A stretch of 64,000 nucleotides of DNA from Kineosporia sp. NBRC 101731 (lineage in GTDB: Bacteria; Actinomycetota; Actinomycetes; Actinomycetales; Kineosporiaceae). Under the pieces are notes generated by a model that was not told the DNA's origin, did no database searches, and saw only the letters and a list, made by a program, of their open reading frames with translations. The translations under genes were made by a program, and so were the position numbers. Of the stretch, positions 53,681 to 62,081 are shown piece by piece. The stretch covers positions 1 to 64,000 of the forward strand of contig NZ_BSTC01000015.1 of the NCBI RefSeq assembly GCF_030269305.1, read 5' to 3'. Numbering within the stretch: position 1 is the first letter of the stretch; every line of letters begins with the position of its first letter.

Positions 53681-54685
53681 ATGCCCTACCGCGCTGAATA
53701 CATCTGGATCGACGGCACCGAGCCGACCCCGCTGATGCGGAGCAAGACCCGCATCGTCGCCGACGGCACCGAGCCGGAAATCTGGGGCTTCGACGGCTCC
53801 AGCACCAACCAGGCCCCGGGTGAGAACTCGGACTGCGTGCTGCGCCCGGTGTTCACCTGCCCCGACCCGCTGCGCGGCGAGAACGACGTGCTCGTGCTCT
53901 GCGAGGTCGAGCTCACCGACTTCACCCCGCACCCCACCAACACTCGCGCCGCCAACGTCGCGGCCGCCGAGCAGTACGCCGACCAGAGCCCGATGTTCGG
54001 CATCGAGCAGGAGTACACGTTCATGCAGGACGGCCGGCCCCTGGGCTGGCCCGCGGTCGGTTACCCGGCCCCGCAGGGCCCCTACTACTGCGGTGTCGGC
54101 GGCGGCAAGATGGTCGGCCGGGAGATCGTCGAGAAGCACACCGACGCGTGCCTCAAAGCCGGCCTGGCCATCGAGGGCACCAACGCCGAGGTGATGATGG
54201 GCCAGTGGGAGTTCCAGATCGGCGTCCTTCCCGCCCCTCTCATCGGTGACCACATCTGGGTCGCCCGCTGGCTGCTCGCCCGGATCGCCGAGGACTACGA
54301 CGTCGAGGTCAGCTTCGACGCCAAGCCGGTCAAGGGTGACTGGAACGGTGCCGGCGCCCACACCAACTTCTCCACGGCCGCCACGATGGAGAGCTACGAC
54401 GCCATCGTCACCGCGTGCGAGGCCCTGGGCAAGAAGGCCGCCGAGCACGTCGCCGCCTACGGCTCCGGCATCGAAGACCGCCTCACCGGCGCCCACGAGA
54501 CCGCCAGCTACAAGGAATTCAGCTGGGGCGCCTCCGACCGCTCCGCGTCCATCCGCATCCCGTGGGCCGTCGAGAAGGCGAAGAAGGGCTGGCTCGAAGA
54601 CCGCCGCCCCAACGCCAATGTCGACCCCTACGTGGTCTCCCGCCTACTGATCACCACCTGCTGCGCAGCGCTCGCGGGCGAGTGA
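53681..54685 (+). CDS. glnII: Glutamine synthetase type II
   Basis: This 334-residue eukaryote-like glutamine synthetase makes glutamine from glutamate, ammonia and ATP. GSII features are YIWIDGTEP, EIWGFDGSSTNQAPG, MFGIEQEYTFM, YYCGVGGG, QWEFQIGVLP and NGAGAHTNFST. The active-site residues of these blocks look intact. Such enzymes are found beside GSI in Streptomyces and Frankia and are not regulated by adenylylation. GAGGAG lies before ATG. It has its own strong terminator and probably its own promoter. Confidence 0.95.
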   Translation: MPYRAEYIWIDGTEPTPLMRSKTRIVADGTEPEIWGFDGSSTNQAPGENSDCVLRPVFTCPDPLRGENDVLVLCEVELTDFTPHPTNTRAANVAAAEQYADQSPMFGIEQEYTFMQDGRPLGWPAVGYPAPQGPYYCGVGGGKMVGREIVEKHTDACLKAGLAIEGTNAEVMMGQWEFQIGVLPAPLIGDHIWVARWLLARIAEDYDVEVSFDAKPVKGDWNGAGAHTNFSTAATMESYDAIVTACEALGKKAAEHVAAYGSGIEDRLTGAHETASYKEFSWGASDRSASIRIPWAVEKAKKGWLEDRRPNANVDPYVVSRLLITTCCAALAGE

Positions 54686-54700
54686 TCCGGTAGCACGTCA

Positions 54701-54745
54701 GAGAGGCCCGCGACCGGTCACCGGTCGCGGGCCTCTCGCGTTTTG
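54701..54745 (+). terminator. Rho-independent terminator of glnII
   Basis: GAGAGGCCCGCGACCGG (54701-54717) pairs exactly with 54721-54737 around TCA and is followed by GCGTTTTGT. Confidence 0.92.
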
Positions 54746-54932
54746 TCTCCGGAATGGAGGACGACGGTGAGCTTCGGTCCCACAGGTCACCCTTAGGTTG
54801 TGGGGAGAGGCGCTTTCGGGCGGTCGGCGTATAAGGCCTGGTTAAGGCCCGTTTCGTTAGAGTGTTTGGCCGGGTGGCAATCCGCCGGCTCCGACGCCGT
54901 GGCTCGCTCAGCTGGATGCTCAGCAGACCGAG

Positions 54933-55460
54933 ATGACCCTCGCAACGGCCAGGCGTGGGCTGACCGCTCGCGGGCTGTATCGAGCGACTCCTCGGGACCA
55001 GCGGATGACCGCCTTCGAGGAGCAGCGGGTCTGTGAGAACGGGCTGGTGCTGGGTTTTCGGGGGCGGTCGGTGGTGCCGTGGGAGACGGTGGACCCCGGT
55101 CGTGTGCACATCGTCGAGAATTTTCTGTCGGCGGGTTTTCACCCCGAGTTCAACACGCTCTCGGCCACGCACCATGCCGGTCTTGCTGATCGGGGTCTGG
55201 TGGTGTGCGGTCTCAATACGAGTGAGCGGAACCCACCGTTCGTGTACTGGCTGATCGGCACCCCGCACCCGGAGAAGCTGGCGGCCCGGATCGAGCGGGC
55301 GATGTGCGATTTCGGTCTGGACGCCGAGGGGCTGGCGGATCATGCCTCACGGACGGCGGTGCGGGCTCATCGGGGTCGGGGAAAGATGGGGGCGCCGCTG
55401 TTGCCTCCCGTTCGCGGGCTCTTCGATCCGGTGCTCGGAGTGTCGCGCGCCGGGGGATGA
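54933..55460 (+). CDS. Hypothetical protein, short paralogue of the next gene
   Basis: This 175-residue protein aligns with the C-terminal 160 residues of the gene at 55468: both have CxNGLVLGxRxGR, VVPWETVDPGRVHIVEN, THHAGLADRGLVVCG, PEKLAARIE and SRTAVRA...PLLPPVRG. It lacks the membrane-spanning N-terminal part of its neighbour. I do not recognise the family. ATG 54933 has only a weak GAG upstream. It ends 8 nt before the paralogue, so the pair arose by tandem duplication and is probably one operon; whether the short copy is functional is open. Confidence 0.7.
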   Translation: MTLATARRGLTARGLYRATPRDQRMTAFEEQRVCENGLVLGFRGRSVVPWETVDPGRVHIVENFLSAGFHPEFNTLSATHHAGLADRGLVVCGLNTSERNPPFVYWLIGTPHPEKLAARIERAMCDFGLDAEGLADHASRTAVRAHRGRGKMGAPLLPPVRGLFDPVLGVSRAGG

Positions 55461-55467
55461 TCGGACG

Positions 55468-56220
55468 GTGAGAGCACGGGAATTCTTCGAGGTCGTGGAC
55501 GCGGACGATCCGCGGGTTCCGTTCACCGTGCGGGACTACGAAGCGATGACCCATCGGGACATGGGGCGGCAACTGGTTGCGTTCCGGGCCTGGCCGACGT
55601 GGCGGCGGGTCGGGCTGGTGTTGCTCGTCCATCTGGTGGTGGCCGGGCCGTTCCTGGTCTGGCCCGGGCTCAGGACGGACCAGAGGGTTGCGGGTGGGGT
55701 CATGGCCGGCTGCCTGACCTCGGTGCCGTATGTCGTCCTCACTGTGGTCGGCGCTTTTTTGTGCAAGCAACGGGTCTGTACGAACGGGCTGGTGCTGGGG
55801 TGGCGTCGCGGGCGGCTGGTGGTGCCCTGGGAGACGATCGACCCGGGGCGGGTGCATGTGGTGGAGAACGTGCCCGCGGCCGGTCTGTATCCGGAGTTCG
55901 CCGGGATCCTGCCCACTCACCAGGCCGGTTTCGCCGACCGCGGTCTGGTGGTCTGCGGGTACAACTCCGGTACCCGCGAGCCGATGTTCTCCTACTGGCT
56001 CCTGGGTTCGCGCAGCCCGGAGAAGCTGGCCAGGGTCATGGAAGACGCCATGGTGAACGCGGGTTTTGCGGCCGAGGGGCTGGCGGGCAACGCCTCACGG
56101 ACCGCGGTGCGGGCCCGTCGTGCGGTCGGCCGGGCGGGCACGCCTCTGCTTCCTCCGGTACGGGGACCGCTGGATCCGGTGATCGGAGTGCCGCGGCCCG
56201 GCCGGCAGCCGGCTCAGTAG
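55468..56220 (+). CDS. Hypothetical membrane protein, long paralogue
   Basis: This 250-residue protein begins with a soluble stretch (VVDADDPRVPFTVRDYEAM). Two hydrophobic segments follow (VGLVLLVHLVVAGPFLVWPG and VPYVVLTVVGAFLC). The rest is a predicted beta-rich domain shared with the short paralogue, including VVPWETIDPGRVHVVEN. The 'bPH-like' pattern of the domain, with an initial LVLGWRRGRLVVPWE strand pair, recalls small PH-type domains, but this is a guess. GTG 55468 lies 8 nt behind the stop of the short copy. Confidence 0.72.
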   Translation: MRAREFFEVVDADDPRVPFTVRDYEAMTHRDMGRQLVAFRAWPTWRRVGLVLLVHLVVAGPFLVWPGLRTDQRVAGGVMAGCLTSVPYVVLTVVGAFLCKQRVCTNGLVLGWRRGRLVVPWETIDPGRVHVVENVPAAGLYPEFAGILPTHQAGFADRGLVVCGYNSGTREPMFSYWLLGSRSPEKLARVMEDAMVNAGFAAEGLAGNASRTAVRARRAVGRAGTPLLPPVRGPLDPVIGVPRPGRQPAQ

Positions 56221-56326
56221 GGCGCCGACGCCGCGGGTGGAGGGGCATGCTGCATCCGTTCGCCCGGGGATTTCCTCCTGACCGATGCGGTTCGGGGCCG
56301 GGGTGTTGCACGTACGGATGATCAGC

Positions 56327-56752
56327 TCAGAACGTGGCTGCCCGCAACGGGTCCGGTTCGTCGATCACGTCGTGCAGGACCGCGAGAACGATGTCGGCGA
56401 GGGCCGCGTCCATGTGGGCGCCGCCCAGGTCGTCCGTGGCGATGAAGGGGCCGGGCATGTTCTTCGCGCGCCAGGCCCTTTCGATGGCGGAGTGAGTGCC
56501 CCCGACCGCCTTGGGCGAGCCGACGATGGCGACCAGGTCGTCGTAGTCGGCCGAGCCGGGGGAGGCCTGGGCCACGTGCCGGATGTACTCCGTGCGCTTC
56601 TCGCCGTATCCGCGCAGCAGGGCGATCACCCGCTGGCGCACGGTCTCCGGGTCGGGCGCCTCGTGGGCCGGGACCAGGCGGTCGAGCAGGGCCCGGGCCT
56701 TCTCCACCTCGGCCGGGTTGTCGGGGTCGAAGGTCAGTGTGACGGTGGTCAT
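56327..56752 (-). CDS. Hypothetical protein
   Basis: This 141-residue soluble protein has good codon bias but no family I recognise. It starts TTVTLTFDPDNPAEVEKARAL, contains RVIALLRGYGEKRTEYIRHVA and a YDDLVAIVGSPKAVGGTHSAI segment, and ends with an acidic helix. The pattern suggests a small alpha/beta protein, perhaps a DNA- or nucleotide-binding helper, but nothing specific supports this. It is divergent from the GntR regulator. Confidence 0.65.
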   Translation of the reverse strand: MTTVTLTFDPDNPAEVEKARALLDRLVPAHEAPDPETVRQRVIALLRGYGEKRTEYIRHVAQASPGSADYDDLVAIVGSPKAVGGTHSAIERAWRAKNMPGPFIATDDLGGAHMDAALADIVLAVLHDVIDEPDPLRAATF

Positions 56753-56914
56753 AGTCGCGATGATGCGCCCGGTCTACATGGATGGCAAGTGCTGTCCATG
56801 TAGATGGCCCCGGCGATCCCCAAGATGGCCTCCGCGACGGCAGGCAGCCTCTGCTCGTTCGGGTGGAGCGGTAATCGAGGCCCATTTACGCTCCGAATGA
56901 TGCGCATTTTCCCA

Positions 56915-56920
56915 TAGCAT
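56915..56920 (+). promoter_or_regulatory. -10 box for the GntR gene
   Basis: TAGCAT ends 7 nt before ATG 56928, which favours this start and a leaderless mRNA. Confidence 0.5.
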
Positions 56921-56927
56921 GCCCCTT

Positions 56928-57689
56928 ATGTCCGATGTTGGGTCGGCCGGAGCACGTGGCAGAACGGGCAGGGTGGGACGAGGGGTGAAGGTCGGCGACG
57001 CCGTGGCCCGCGAGATCCTGAGCCGGATCACGCGGCAACGCCTCGCGCCCGGCACCCGTCTGCCACCCGAGGCGCAGATGATGGCGGAGTACCGGGTCGG
57101 CCGCAGCACCCTGCGCGAAGCCCTGCGCATCCTCGAGGTCAACGGGTTGATCGCGATCCGGCCGGGGCCCGGTGGCGGCCCGATGGTGCGGGAGTTCTCG
57201 GCTCATGACTTCGGTCGCACGGCCTCGTTGTTCCTGCAGTCGCGCGGCCTGACCCTGCGCGAGCTGCTCGAGGCCCGGCTGCTCCTGGAACCGGTCGCCG
57301 CGCGACTCGCGGCCACCCGCCGCTCCCCGCAGGACGCGGCCCGGCTCGGGCTGACCGCGACCATCGCCGACCCCCTGCAAGACGCCGAGTATCGCCGGGC
57401 CACAGATGATTTCCACACCCTGGTGGTGGAGACGGCGAGCAGCGGCGTGATCGGGATGTTCGCGCTCGCCCTGAAGGAGATCTTCCGCGTCCGGGTGCGG
57501 GAACTGATCGTGCCGACTGCCGACCGGGCGGGCATCCTGCACGTCCACGGGCAGATCGCCGACGCGATCCGGGACGGCCGGGCGCAGGAGGCGGAGCGGC
57601 TGATGGGCGATCACATGAGCGACTACGCCCGCCGGATCGAGGAGAGCCATCCGGCACTGATGGACGAGGTCGTCGACTGGATGCAGTGA
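56928..57689 (+). CDS. GntR-family regulator, FadR/FCD subfamily
   Basis: This 253-residue regulator has an N-terminal winged helix (VAREILSRITRQRLAPGTRLP, then MMAEYRVGRSTLREALRILEVNGL) and a C-terminal FCD ligand domain. FCD-type metal ligands appear in DDFHTLVVETASS and HGQIADAIRDGRAQEAERLMGDHM. The target metabolite is probably an organic or fatty acid-like molecule, as for most FCD proteins. ATG 56928 is set by the -10 box. It stands alone before the ADP-ribosylglycohydrolase-like gene, which has its own promoter. Confidence 0.92.
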   Translation: MSDVGSAGARGRTGRVGRGVKVGDAVAREILSRITRQRLAPGTRLPPEAQMMAEYRVGRSTLREALRILEVNGLIAIRPGPGGGPMVREFSAHDFGRTASLFLQSRGLTLRELLEARLLLEPVAARLAATRRSPQDAARLGLTATIADPLQDAEYRRATDDFHTLVVETASSGVIGMFALALKEIFRVRVRELIVPTADRAGILHVHGQIADAIRDGRAQEAERLMGDHMSDYARRIEESHPALMDEVVDWMQ

Positions 57690-57736
57690 CCGATCGCCAC
57701 GGTCTGCTCAGATTTTCTGACCGATGCCGGGTAAGT

Positions 57737-57742
57737 CACAAT
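57737..57742 (+). promoter_or_regulatory. -10 box for the ADP-ribosylglycohydrolase-like gene
   Basis: CACAAT ends 7 nt before GTG 57750. The same sequence and spacing occur in front of the LURP-one-like gene. Confidence 0.5.
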
Positions 57743-57749
57743 CGGGTCC

Positions 57750-58784
57750 GTGACCAACGCCCTGGAGCCCCATCCGCTGGTCTGGGAGAGCCGCGTCCGC
57801 GGAAGCCTTCTCGGGCTCGCGCTCGGTGAGAGCCTCGCCTTCGGCCGGCCCGAGTCAGATCCTCTGCCAGCTGGAACCTGTACCCAGCTGGCTGCTTTCA
57901 CCATCGAAGGAACGATCCGGGCAGCGATGCGATCGCTGCACCAAGGCATCTGTCACCCGCCGTCGGAGCTCTGGTCGGCCTACCGCCGGTGGGGGCAGCT
58001 GCAGGGGGTGCTCGAGCACGACGGGCAGCTGGACGGCTGGCTGGCCCAGGTGCCTCAGCTGGGCCGTCACGCCGGGGACGCCCCGGCCACGGTCGCTGCC
58101 CTGCTGGGCAACCGGCCGGGCAGTTCGGACGCCCCGGTCGGCGGCAGCCTGGGCTGGCACGGGCTCGTGCGGGGCCTGCCGTTCGCGGCCCTGTCCGCGC
58201 AGGCGCACTGGTCGGACGTCCTGATGGCCGCCGAGTGTGCCGCCCTCACCCACGGGCACCAGAGGTCGTGGACGACCGCCGCCGCGGGCGTCCGCCTGCT
58301 CAACCGTCTGCTCGCCGCCGGGACCGGTGACGACGACCTGACCGCTCTGGTGGCGAACGCCCTTCCCGGGCTGGACGAAGAGGTGGCCGCCGGGCTGCGC
58401 ACGGCCCTGTGGGCGGCGGGGACCCGGCCGGGCCAGCGGGAGGTGCTCTTCAGTCTGGCGCCGAACGCCGGCGCGCCGTCGGCTCTGATGGGCGGCATCT
58501 ACGCCGCCGCGAGCTTCCCCGGGCGGGAGAATATCGATCAGGCCTTGAATTTCGCTGCGACCGCACGAGCCGGTCAGGGGGTGTCGGCCATGACCGGAGC
58601 GGTGCTGGGCTCGATGTACGGTGTCGAGGTCTGGCCGGTGCCGATGCTGGTGCGGCACGAACTGGTCTGGGCTCTGGACACTCTCGCTCGCGACCTGGTG
58701 CGGCAGCTGAACGCCAACCCGGGCGGGTCGTCGGTCGATGCCCCGGACGACCCGAACTGGGGCGTCCGCTACCCGGGCTGGTGA
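57750..58784 (+). CDS. ADP-ribosylglycohydrolase-fold protein with degenerate active site
   Basis: This 344-residue protein has the all-helical ARH fold: it opens RVRGSLLGLALGESLAFGRP and ends with NIDQALNFAATARAGQG followed by SAMTGAVLGSMYGVEVWP, with ALTHGHQRSWTTAAAGVRLLNR between. ARH enzymes remove ADP-ribose using two metal ions held by Asp motifs. Here the GDALG motif is GESLA, the TDDT motif is TCTQ, and the late GGDTDT motif is ARAGQG, so all three metal-binding sets are lost. It is probably a pseudoenzyme or has a new activity. GTG 57750 fits the -10 box 7 nt upstream. Confidence 0.82.
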   Translation: MTNALEPHPLVWESRVRGSLLGLALGESLAFGRPESDPLPAGTCTQLAAFTIEGTIRAAMRSLHQGICHPPSELWSAYRRWGQLQGVLEHDGQLDGWLAQVPQLGRHAGDAPATVAALLGNRPGSSDAPVGGSLGWHGLVRGLPFAALSAQAHWSDVLMAAECAALTHGHQRSWTTAAAGVRLLNRLLAAGTGDDDLTALVANALPGLDEEVAAGLRTALWAAGTRPGQREVLFSLAPNAGAPSALMGGIYAAASFPGRENIDQALNFAATARAGQGVSAMTGAVLGSMYGVEVWPVPMLVRHELVWALDTLARDLVRQLNANPGGSSVDAPDDPNWGVRYPGW

Positions 58785-58787
58785 GTC

Positions 58788-59324
58788 TCAGGCCCTCGCG
58801 AGCTCGCGAGGGCTGACGAACAGGCCGCGCTCGGCGAGCCAGGGCGGTGTGCTGTTCCTGACCTGGGTGTCGGTCATCGACGGGGTGGGCAGCACCCAGT
58901 CCTTCTTCATGCGCAGCGGCCCGGTCCAGGCAGGCACCGGCCGGCCGAATTCCTCGTACTCGTGGGCGATGATCACCCCCAGCAGCACGTGCCAGCGTTC
59001 GTAGAAGCCCCGTGCCCCCTCCGGTCCGCCCGAGATGTCGGTCGACGGGCGCCGCACCCGGTTGGGGTTCTCGGACCGGCGCGGAGCCTTACGGGCCGGA
59101 TCCTTCGACCAGTCCGCCGGATCGGAGGTGGGGATCAGGTCGGGGTCGTTCCCGGCCTGGAGGAGGGCGTGCCGCAGGTGGTTGCGGCACTGGATGATCA
59201 GTTTGAAGGCCCAGGCGGTGTCGGACGGTTCTTCGTCCAAGGCATTGACGATGGCGGTCCAGGTAGGTTGGGGCGTAGCGAAGGCGGTCACGGTTCGAGT
59301 GTGAATGGTCGCCTTGGGTGACAC
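58788..59324 (-). CDS. Hypothetical protein
   Basis: This protein of about 178 residues is soluble, rich in Trp, Pro and charged residues, and has no family I recognise (WTAIVNALDEEPSDTAWAF, FYERWHVLLGVIIAHEYEEF). Codon bias supports the strand. GTG 59324 has GGAG only 3 nt upstream; longer in-frame starts look non-coding. It is convergent with the ARH-like gene: the two stop codons are 3 nt apart, and a 22-bp palindrome lies in its last codons. Confidence 0.62.
   Translation of the reverse strand: MSPKATIHTRTVTAFATPQPTWTAIVNALDEEPSDTAWAFKLIIQCRNHLRHALLQAGNDPDLIPTSDPADWSKDPARKAPRRSENPNRVRRPSTDISGGPEGARGFYERWHVLLGVIIAHEYEEFGRPVPAWTGPLRMKKDWVLPTPSMTDTQVRNSTPPWLAERGLFVSPRELARA
58792..58813. terminator. 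Perfect 22-bp palindrome at convergent gene ends
   Basis: GCCCTCGCGAG is followed at once by its reverse complement. It overlaps the last codons of the minus-strand gene and lies 8 nt behind the plus-strand stop. Without a loop it would open to a shorter hairpin; a role in ending both transcripts is likely but unproven. Confidence 0.5.
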
Positions 59325-59442
59325 GTACTCCGTTCGGTGGTAACGGTCGTCACACGGAGCCTGGTTAAGGAAGCTCAGGGTGATGATCTCTCGGTCATAC
59401 CGGACTCCCCAACCCTGACGGCGTACCCCGGACGGGTCCGGG

Positions 59443-59448
59443 GACACT
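59443..59448 (+). promoter_or_regulatory. -10 box for the multicopper oxidase gene
   Basis: GACACT ends 6 nt before ATG 59455. The first base deviates from the usual T, so this is weaker than the others. Confidence 0.4.
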
Positions 59449-59454
59449 GGTCCC

Positions 59455-61035
59455 ATGCCTGCTCCTGTGGCCCCCAGCCGTCGTGACCTGTTCCGGATCG
59501 GCGGCCTCGCGCTGACCACCCCGGTGCTCCTGGCCGGATGCGGTGCGGGCGGGCAGGAGAGCGCCAACGTCAGCACGCAGGGCAGCGCCGGCCGGCTCCT
59601 GCCCAGTGAGGCGACCCTGCCGGAACCGTTCGTGCGCGCCCTGCCCGTGCCGCGCGTCCTCGAACCGGTTCGGACCGACGGCACCACCGAGTACTACGAG
59701 ATCACCCAGAAGGTGGGAAGCTCGCAGATCCTCGACGGCCCGAAGACCCCGGTCTGGGGCTACGACGGCACTTTCCCCGGGCCCACGATCGTCTCCCGCC
59801 GGGGTGCGCGCACCGTGGTGCGGCATCGGAACGAACTGCCCGTACCGGTCTCGGTACACCTGCACGGTGGACGGATTGCGGCCGACCAGGACGGGTACCC
59901 CACCGATCTGCTGCATCCCGCCGACGCGACCCAGGGCGACCTGGACGATCAGGGCGAGATGGTCGGGCGGACGGGAGCCCGCGACTACGTCTACGACATC
60001 GACCAGCCCGCGGCGACGCTCTGGTACCACGACCACCGGATGGACTTCACCGGTCCGCAGGTCTACCGCGGCCTGGCCGGTTTCCACCTGATCACCGACG
60101 ACGTCGAAAAGGGACTCGGACTGCCCGAAGGTGACCGGGACATCCCCTTGCTGATCGCCGACCGCTCGTTCGCCGCCGACGGCTCGTTCCTCTATCCCTC
60201 GACCGACCCGACCCTGACGAAGACGCCCGGGGTGAGCGAGGACTACATGAGCGGGGTGCTCGGGGACTGTGTGCTGGTCAACGGTGCGCCGTGGCCGGTG
60301 ATGGAGGTCGAGGCGGTGCGCTACCGGTTCCGGATCCTGAACGCGGCCAACGCCCGCCGGTTCCGGTTACGCCTCCAGGACGGGCCCGCATTCGTCCAGA
60401 TCGGCAGTGACCAGGGGTTCCTGCCCGAGCCGGTCGAGCAGGTGCGGATCGACGTGGCCCAGGGCGAGCGGTTCGACGTGGTGGTCGACTTCTCCGGGCA
60501 GCGGGCCGGGGACGAGGTGACGATGGTGAATGAGCGTGGTTCGGGTGGAACGGCGCAGGTCATGCGGTTCGTGGTGACCGGCAAGGCAGACGACCCGAGC
60601 CGGCCGACCGACGAGCTGACCGGTCTGCCCGAACTGGAGATGCTCAGTGAGGCGGACGTGGTGGCCACCCGTGAGTTCACCTTCCGTCGCGGCGGGGCCC
60701 AGGCCCACGGCATGAGCCTCTGGACGGTCAACAACCTGGCCTTCGACCCCGACCACGTGATCGCCCGGCCCCGCCTGGGCACCGTGGAGAAGTGGATCGT
60801 GACCGCGCAGAACGCCGAGCATCCCTTCCACGTGCACCTGGGTGCCTTCCAGGTGGTGGCGCGGTCCGGTCCCGGTGGTGGCACCAGCGGCTGGAAGGAC
60901 ACCGTGAACCTCGACAACGGTGGCCGGGCCGAACTTCTCGTGCGGTTCGACGGTCACCGGGGCACATACGTGCTGCACTGCCACAACCTCGAGCACGAGG
61001 ACATGATGATGATGGCCAACTTCGAGGTGGTGTGA
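59455..61035 (+). CDS. Multicopper oxidase (CotA/CueO-like), Tat-exported lipoprotein
   Basis: This 526-residue enzyme oxidises phenols, bilirubin-like compounds or Cu(I) and reduces oxygen to water. The signal has twin arginines (SRRDLFRIGG) and a lipobox LLAGC (Cys29), so it is exported folded and lipid-anchored. All four copper motifs are present: VHLHGG, WYHDHRMDFT, HPFHVHLGAFQ and HCHNLEHEDMMM, with the type 1 Cys at 509 and Met as axial ligand. It is a three-domain bacterial laccase by length. No copper-regulatory genes are adjacent. A short hairpin follows its stop. Confidence 0.94.
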   Translation: MPAPVAPSRRDLFRIGGLALTTPVLLAGCGAGGQESANVSTQGSAGRLLPSEATLPEPFVRALPVPRVLEPVRTDGTTEYYEITQKVGSSQILDGPKTPVWGYDGTFPGPTIVSRRGARTVVRHRNELPVPVSVHLHGGRIAADQDGYPTDLLHPADATQGDLDDQGEMVGRTGARDYVYDIDQPAATLWYHDHRMDFTGPQVYRGLAGFHLITDDVEKGLGLPEGDRDIPLLIADRSFAADGSFLYPSTDPTLTKTPGVSEDYMSGVLGDCVLVNGAPWPVMEVEAVRYRFRILNAANARRFRLRLQDGPAFVQIGSDQGFLPEPVEQVRIDVAQGERFDVVVDFSGQRAGDEVTMVNERGSGGTAQVMRFVVTGKADDPSRPTDELTGLPELEMLSEADVVATREFTFRRGGAQAHGMSLWTVNNLAFDPDHVIARPRLGTVEKWIVTAQNAEHPFHVHLGAFQVVARSGPGGGTSGWKDTVNLDNGGRAELLVRFDGHRGTYVLHCHNLEHEDMMMMANFEVV

Positions 61036-61064
61036 GGCCAGGGAAGCCGCGACCGCACCAGGGA

Positions 61065-61083
61065 GACAGCCGGAACGGCTGTC
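61065..61083. terminator. Hairpin between convergent genes
   Basis: GACAGCCG (61065-61072) pairs with CGGCTGTC (61076-61083) around GAA; the outer bases extend it with mismatches. It separates the oxidase gene from the opposing gene and has no T run. Confidence 0.5.
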
Positions 61084-61089
61084 CTGGGC

Positions 61090-61830
61090 TCAGTGCGGCA
61101 CCCGGGCCGCGACGGCCTGGAAGTCGACACCGGTGCGGTGGGGGAAAGCCGTTGTCAGGGTGAAGATGTCGTTACCGGCGACGGTACTCGTCATCGAGAT
61201 CGGGCCCGGACCTGCGAGTCCCCGCTGCGTGACGGTGATCCGCAGCTCTGCGTTCTTCGGGAGCTCGGTCATGCGGTAGATCGCGTGACAGGTGTCGCCG
61301 GCGATGATGACCGACAGGATCTCACCCCGCGGGACCGGAGGCGCATCTTCGGTGGCGGTGAGCGGGTTCGCCACCATCGTGAAGACACCCGCAACGGCGG
61401 CCGGGGCCGGGCCGGAGGGCCGCAGCCAGGCGGTCGGCCAGCTGATCGTGCCCGAGATCTCCGCGGTGACCACTCGCTTGGTCAGCACCACCTGGTAGGA
61501 GAACCCTTGCGGGTCAGAGGTTTCGCCCCGCATGGCGAGATGTGTGACGAGAATGAGCAGGCCGTCCGGGCCGGTCTCCACGTGGGCCTGGTCGGTGGCG
61601 GGCAGATCGTCGCGCGATCGGCCGACATGCACCGTGGCCTGCTCCAGTTGCTCGGCGGGCTCGCGCAGGAGCACGCGGCAGGTGTCGCGTTGCACCTCGT
61701 CGCCGCCGGCCTGCCCGGCCGGGTTCGCGATGCCGGACAGCACCACCAGCTGTCGGCCCAGTGCCCCGAGGTCGGTCCGCTGCACCATGTGCCCCGTCAC
61801 CTGACCGCTGTCCAGCACATCCAGGTCCAT
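61090..61830 (-). CDS. Hypothetical protein
   Basis: This 246-residue soluble protein has normal codon bias and no recognised family. The N-terminal third is charged and helical (LRRPAEQLEQATVHV-type segment LREPAEQLEQATVHVGRSRD). The C-terminal two thirds look beta-rich (GLLILVTHLAMRG, YQVVLTKRVVTAEISGTISW, ELRITVTQRGLAGPGPI). No signal peptide is seen. ATG 61830 has GGGGTGGGG directly upstream; longer in-frame starts run into unlikely sequence. Confidence 0.65.
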   Translation of the reverse strand: MDLDVLDSGQVTGHMVQRTDLGALGRQLVVLSGIANPAGQAGGDEVQRDTCRVLLREPAEQLEQATVHVGRSRDDLPATDQAHVETGPDGLLILVTHLAMRGETSDPQGFSYQVVLTKRVVTAEISGTISWPTAWLRPSGPAPAAVAGVFTMVANPLTATEDAPPVPRGEILSVIIAGDTCHAIYRMTELPKNAELRITVTQRGLAGPGPISMTSTVAGNDIFTLTTAFPHRTGVDFQAVAARVPH

Positions 61831-62081
61831 GCCCCACCCCGTCCAGCGTGTCGACGTTGACCCCCTGATCGTGCCCCTTCGCGCACGGCGATGTCGGCAA
61901 CACGCGGGTTCCCGCAGCGGACGATGGGGACGATTCCTGCTGTCGAACACCGTTCTTGCCCAGGAATGACCGGCCGTATCAGGGTGCCGGGTGCGATCGG
62001 GGTGCAGAGCCGGGGGTGCAGCGCCGGGAGGCGCGTCGCCCTCACGGTAGGCACGCGAGGGGCGAACCTGTGCGGGACGGC
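61831..62081. other. Intergenic stretch without visible gene
   Basis: About 250 nt with no credible reading frame, repeat or hairpin; presumably it holds the promoter of the gene at 61830. Confidence 0.4.
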
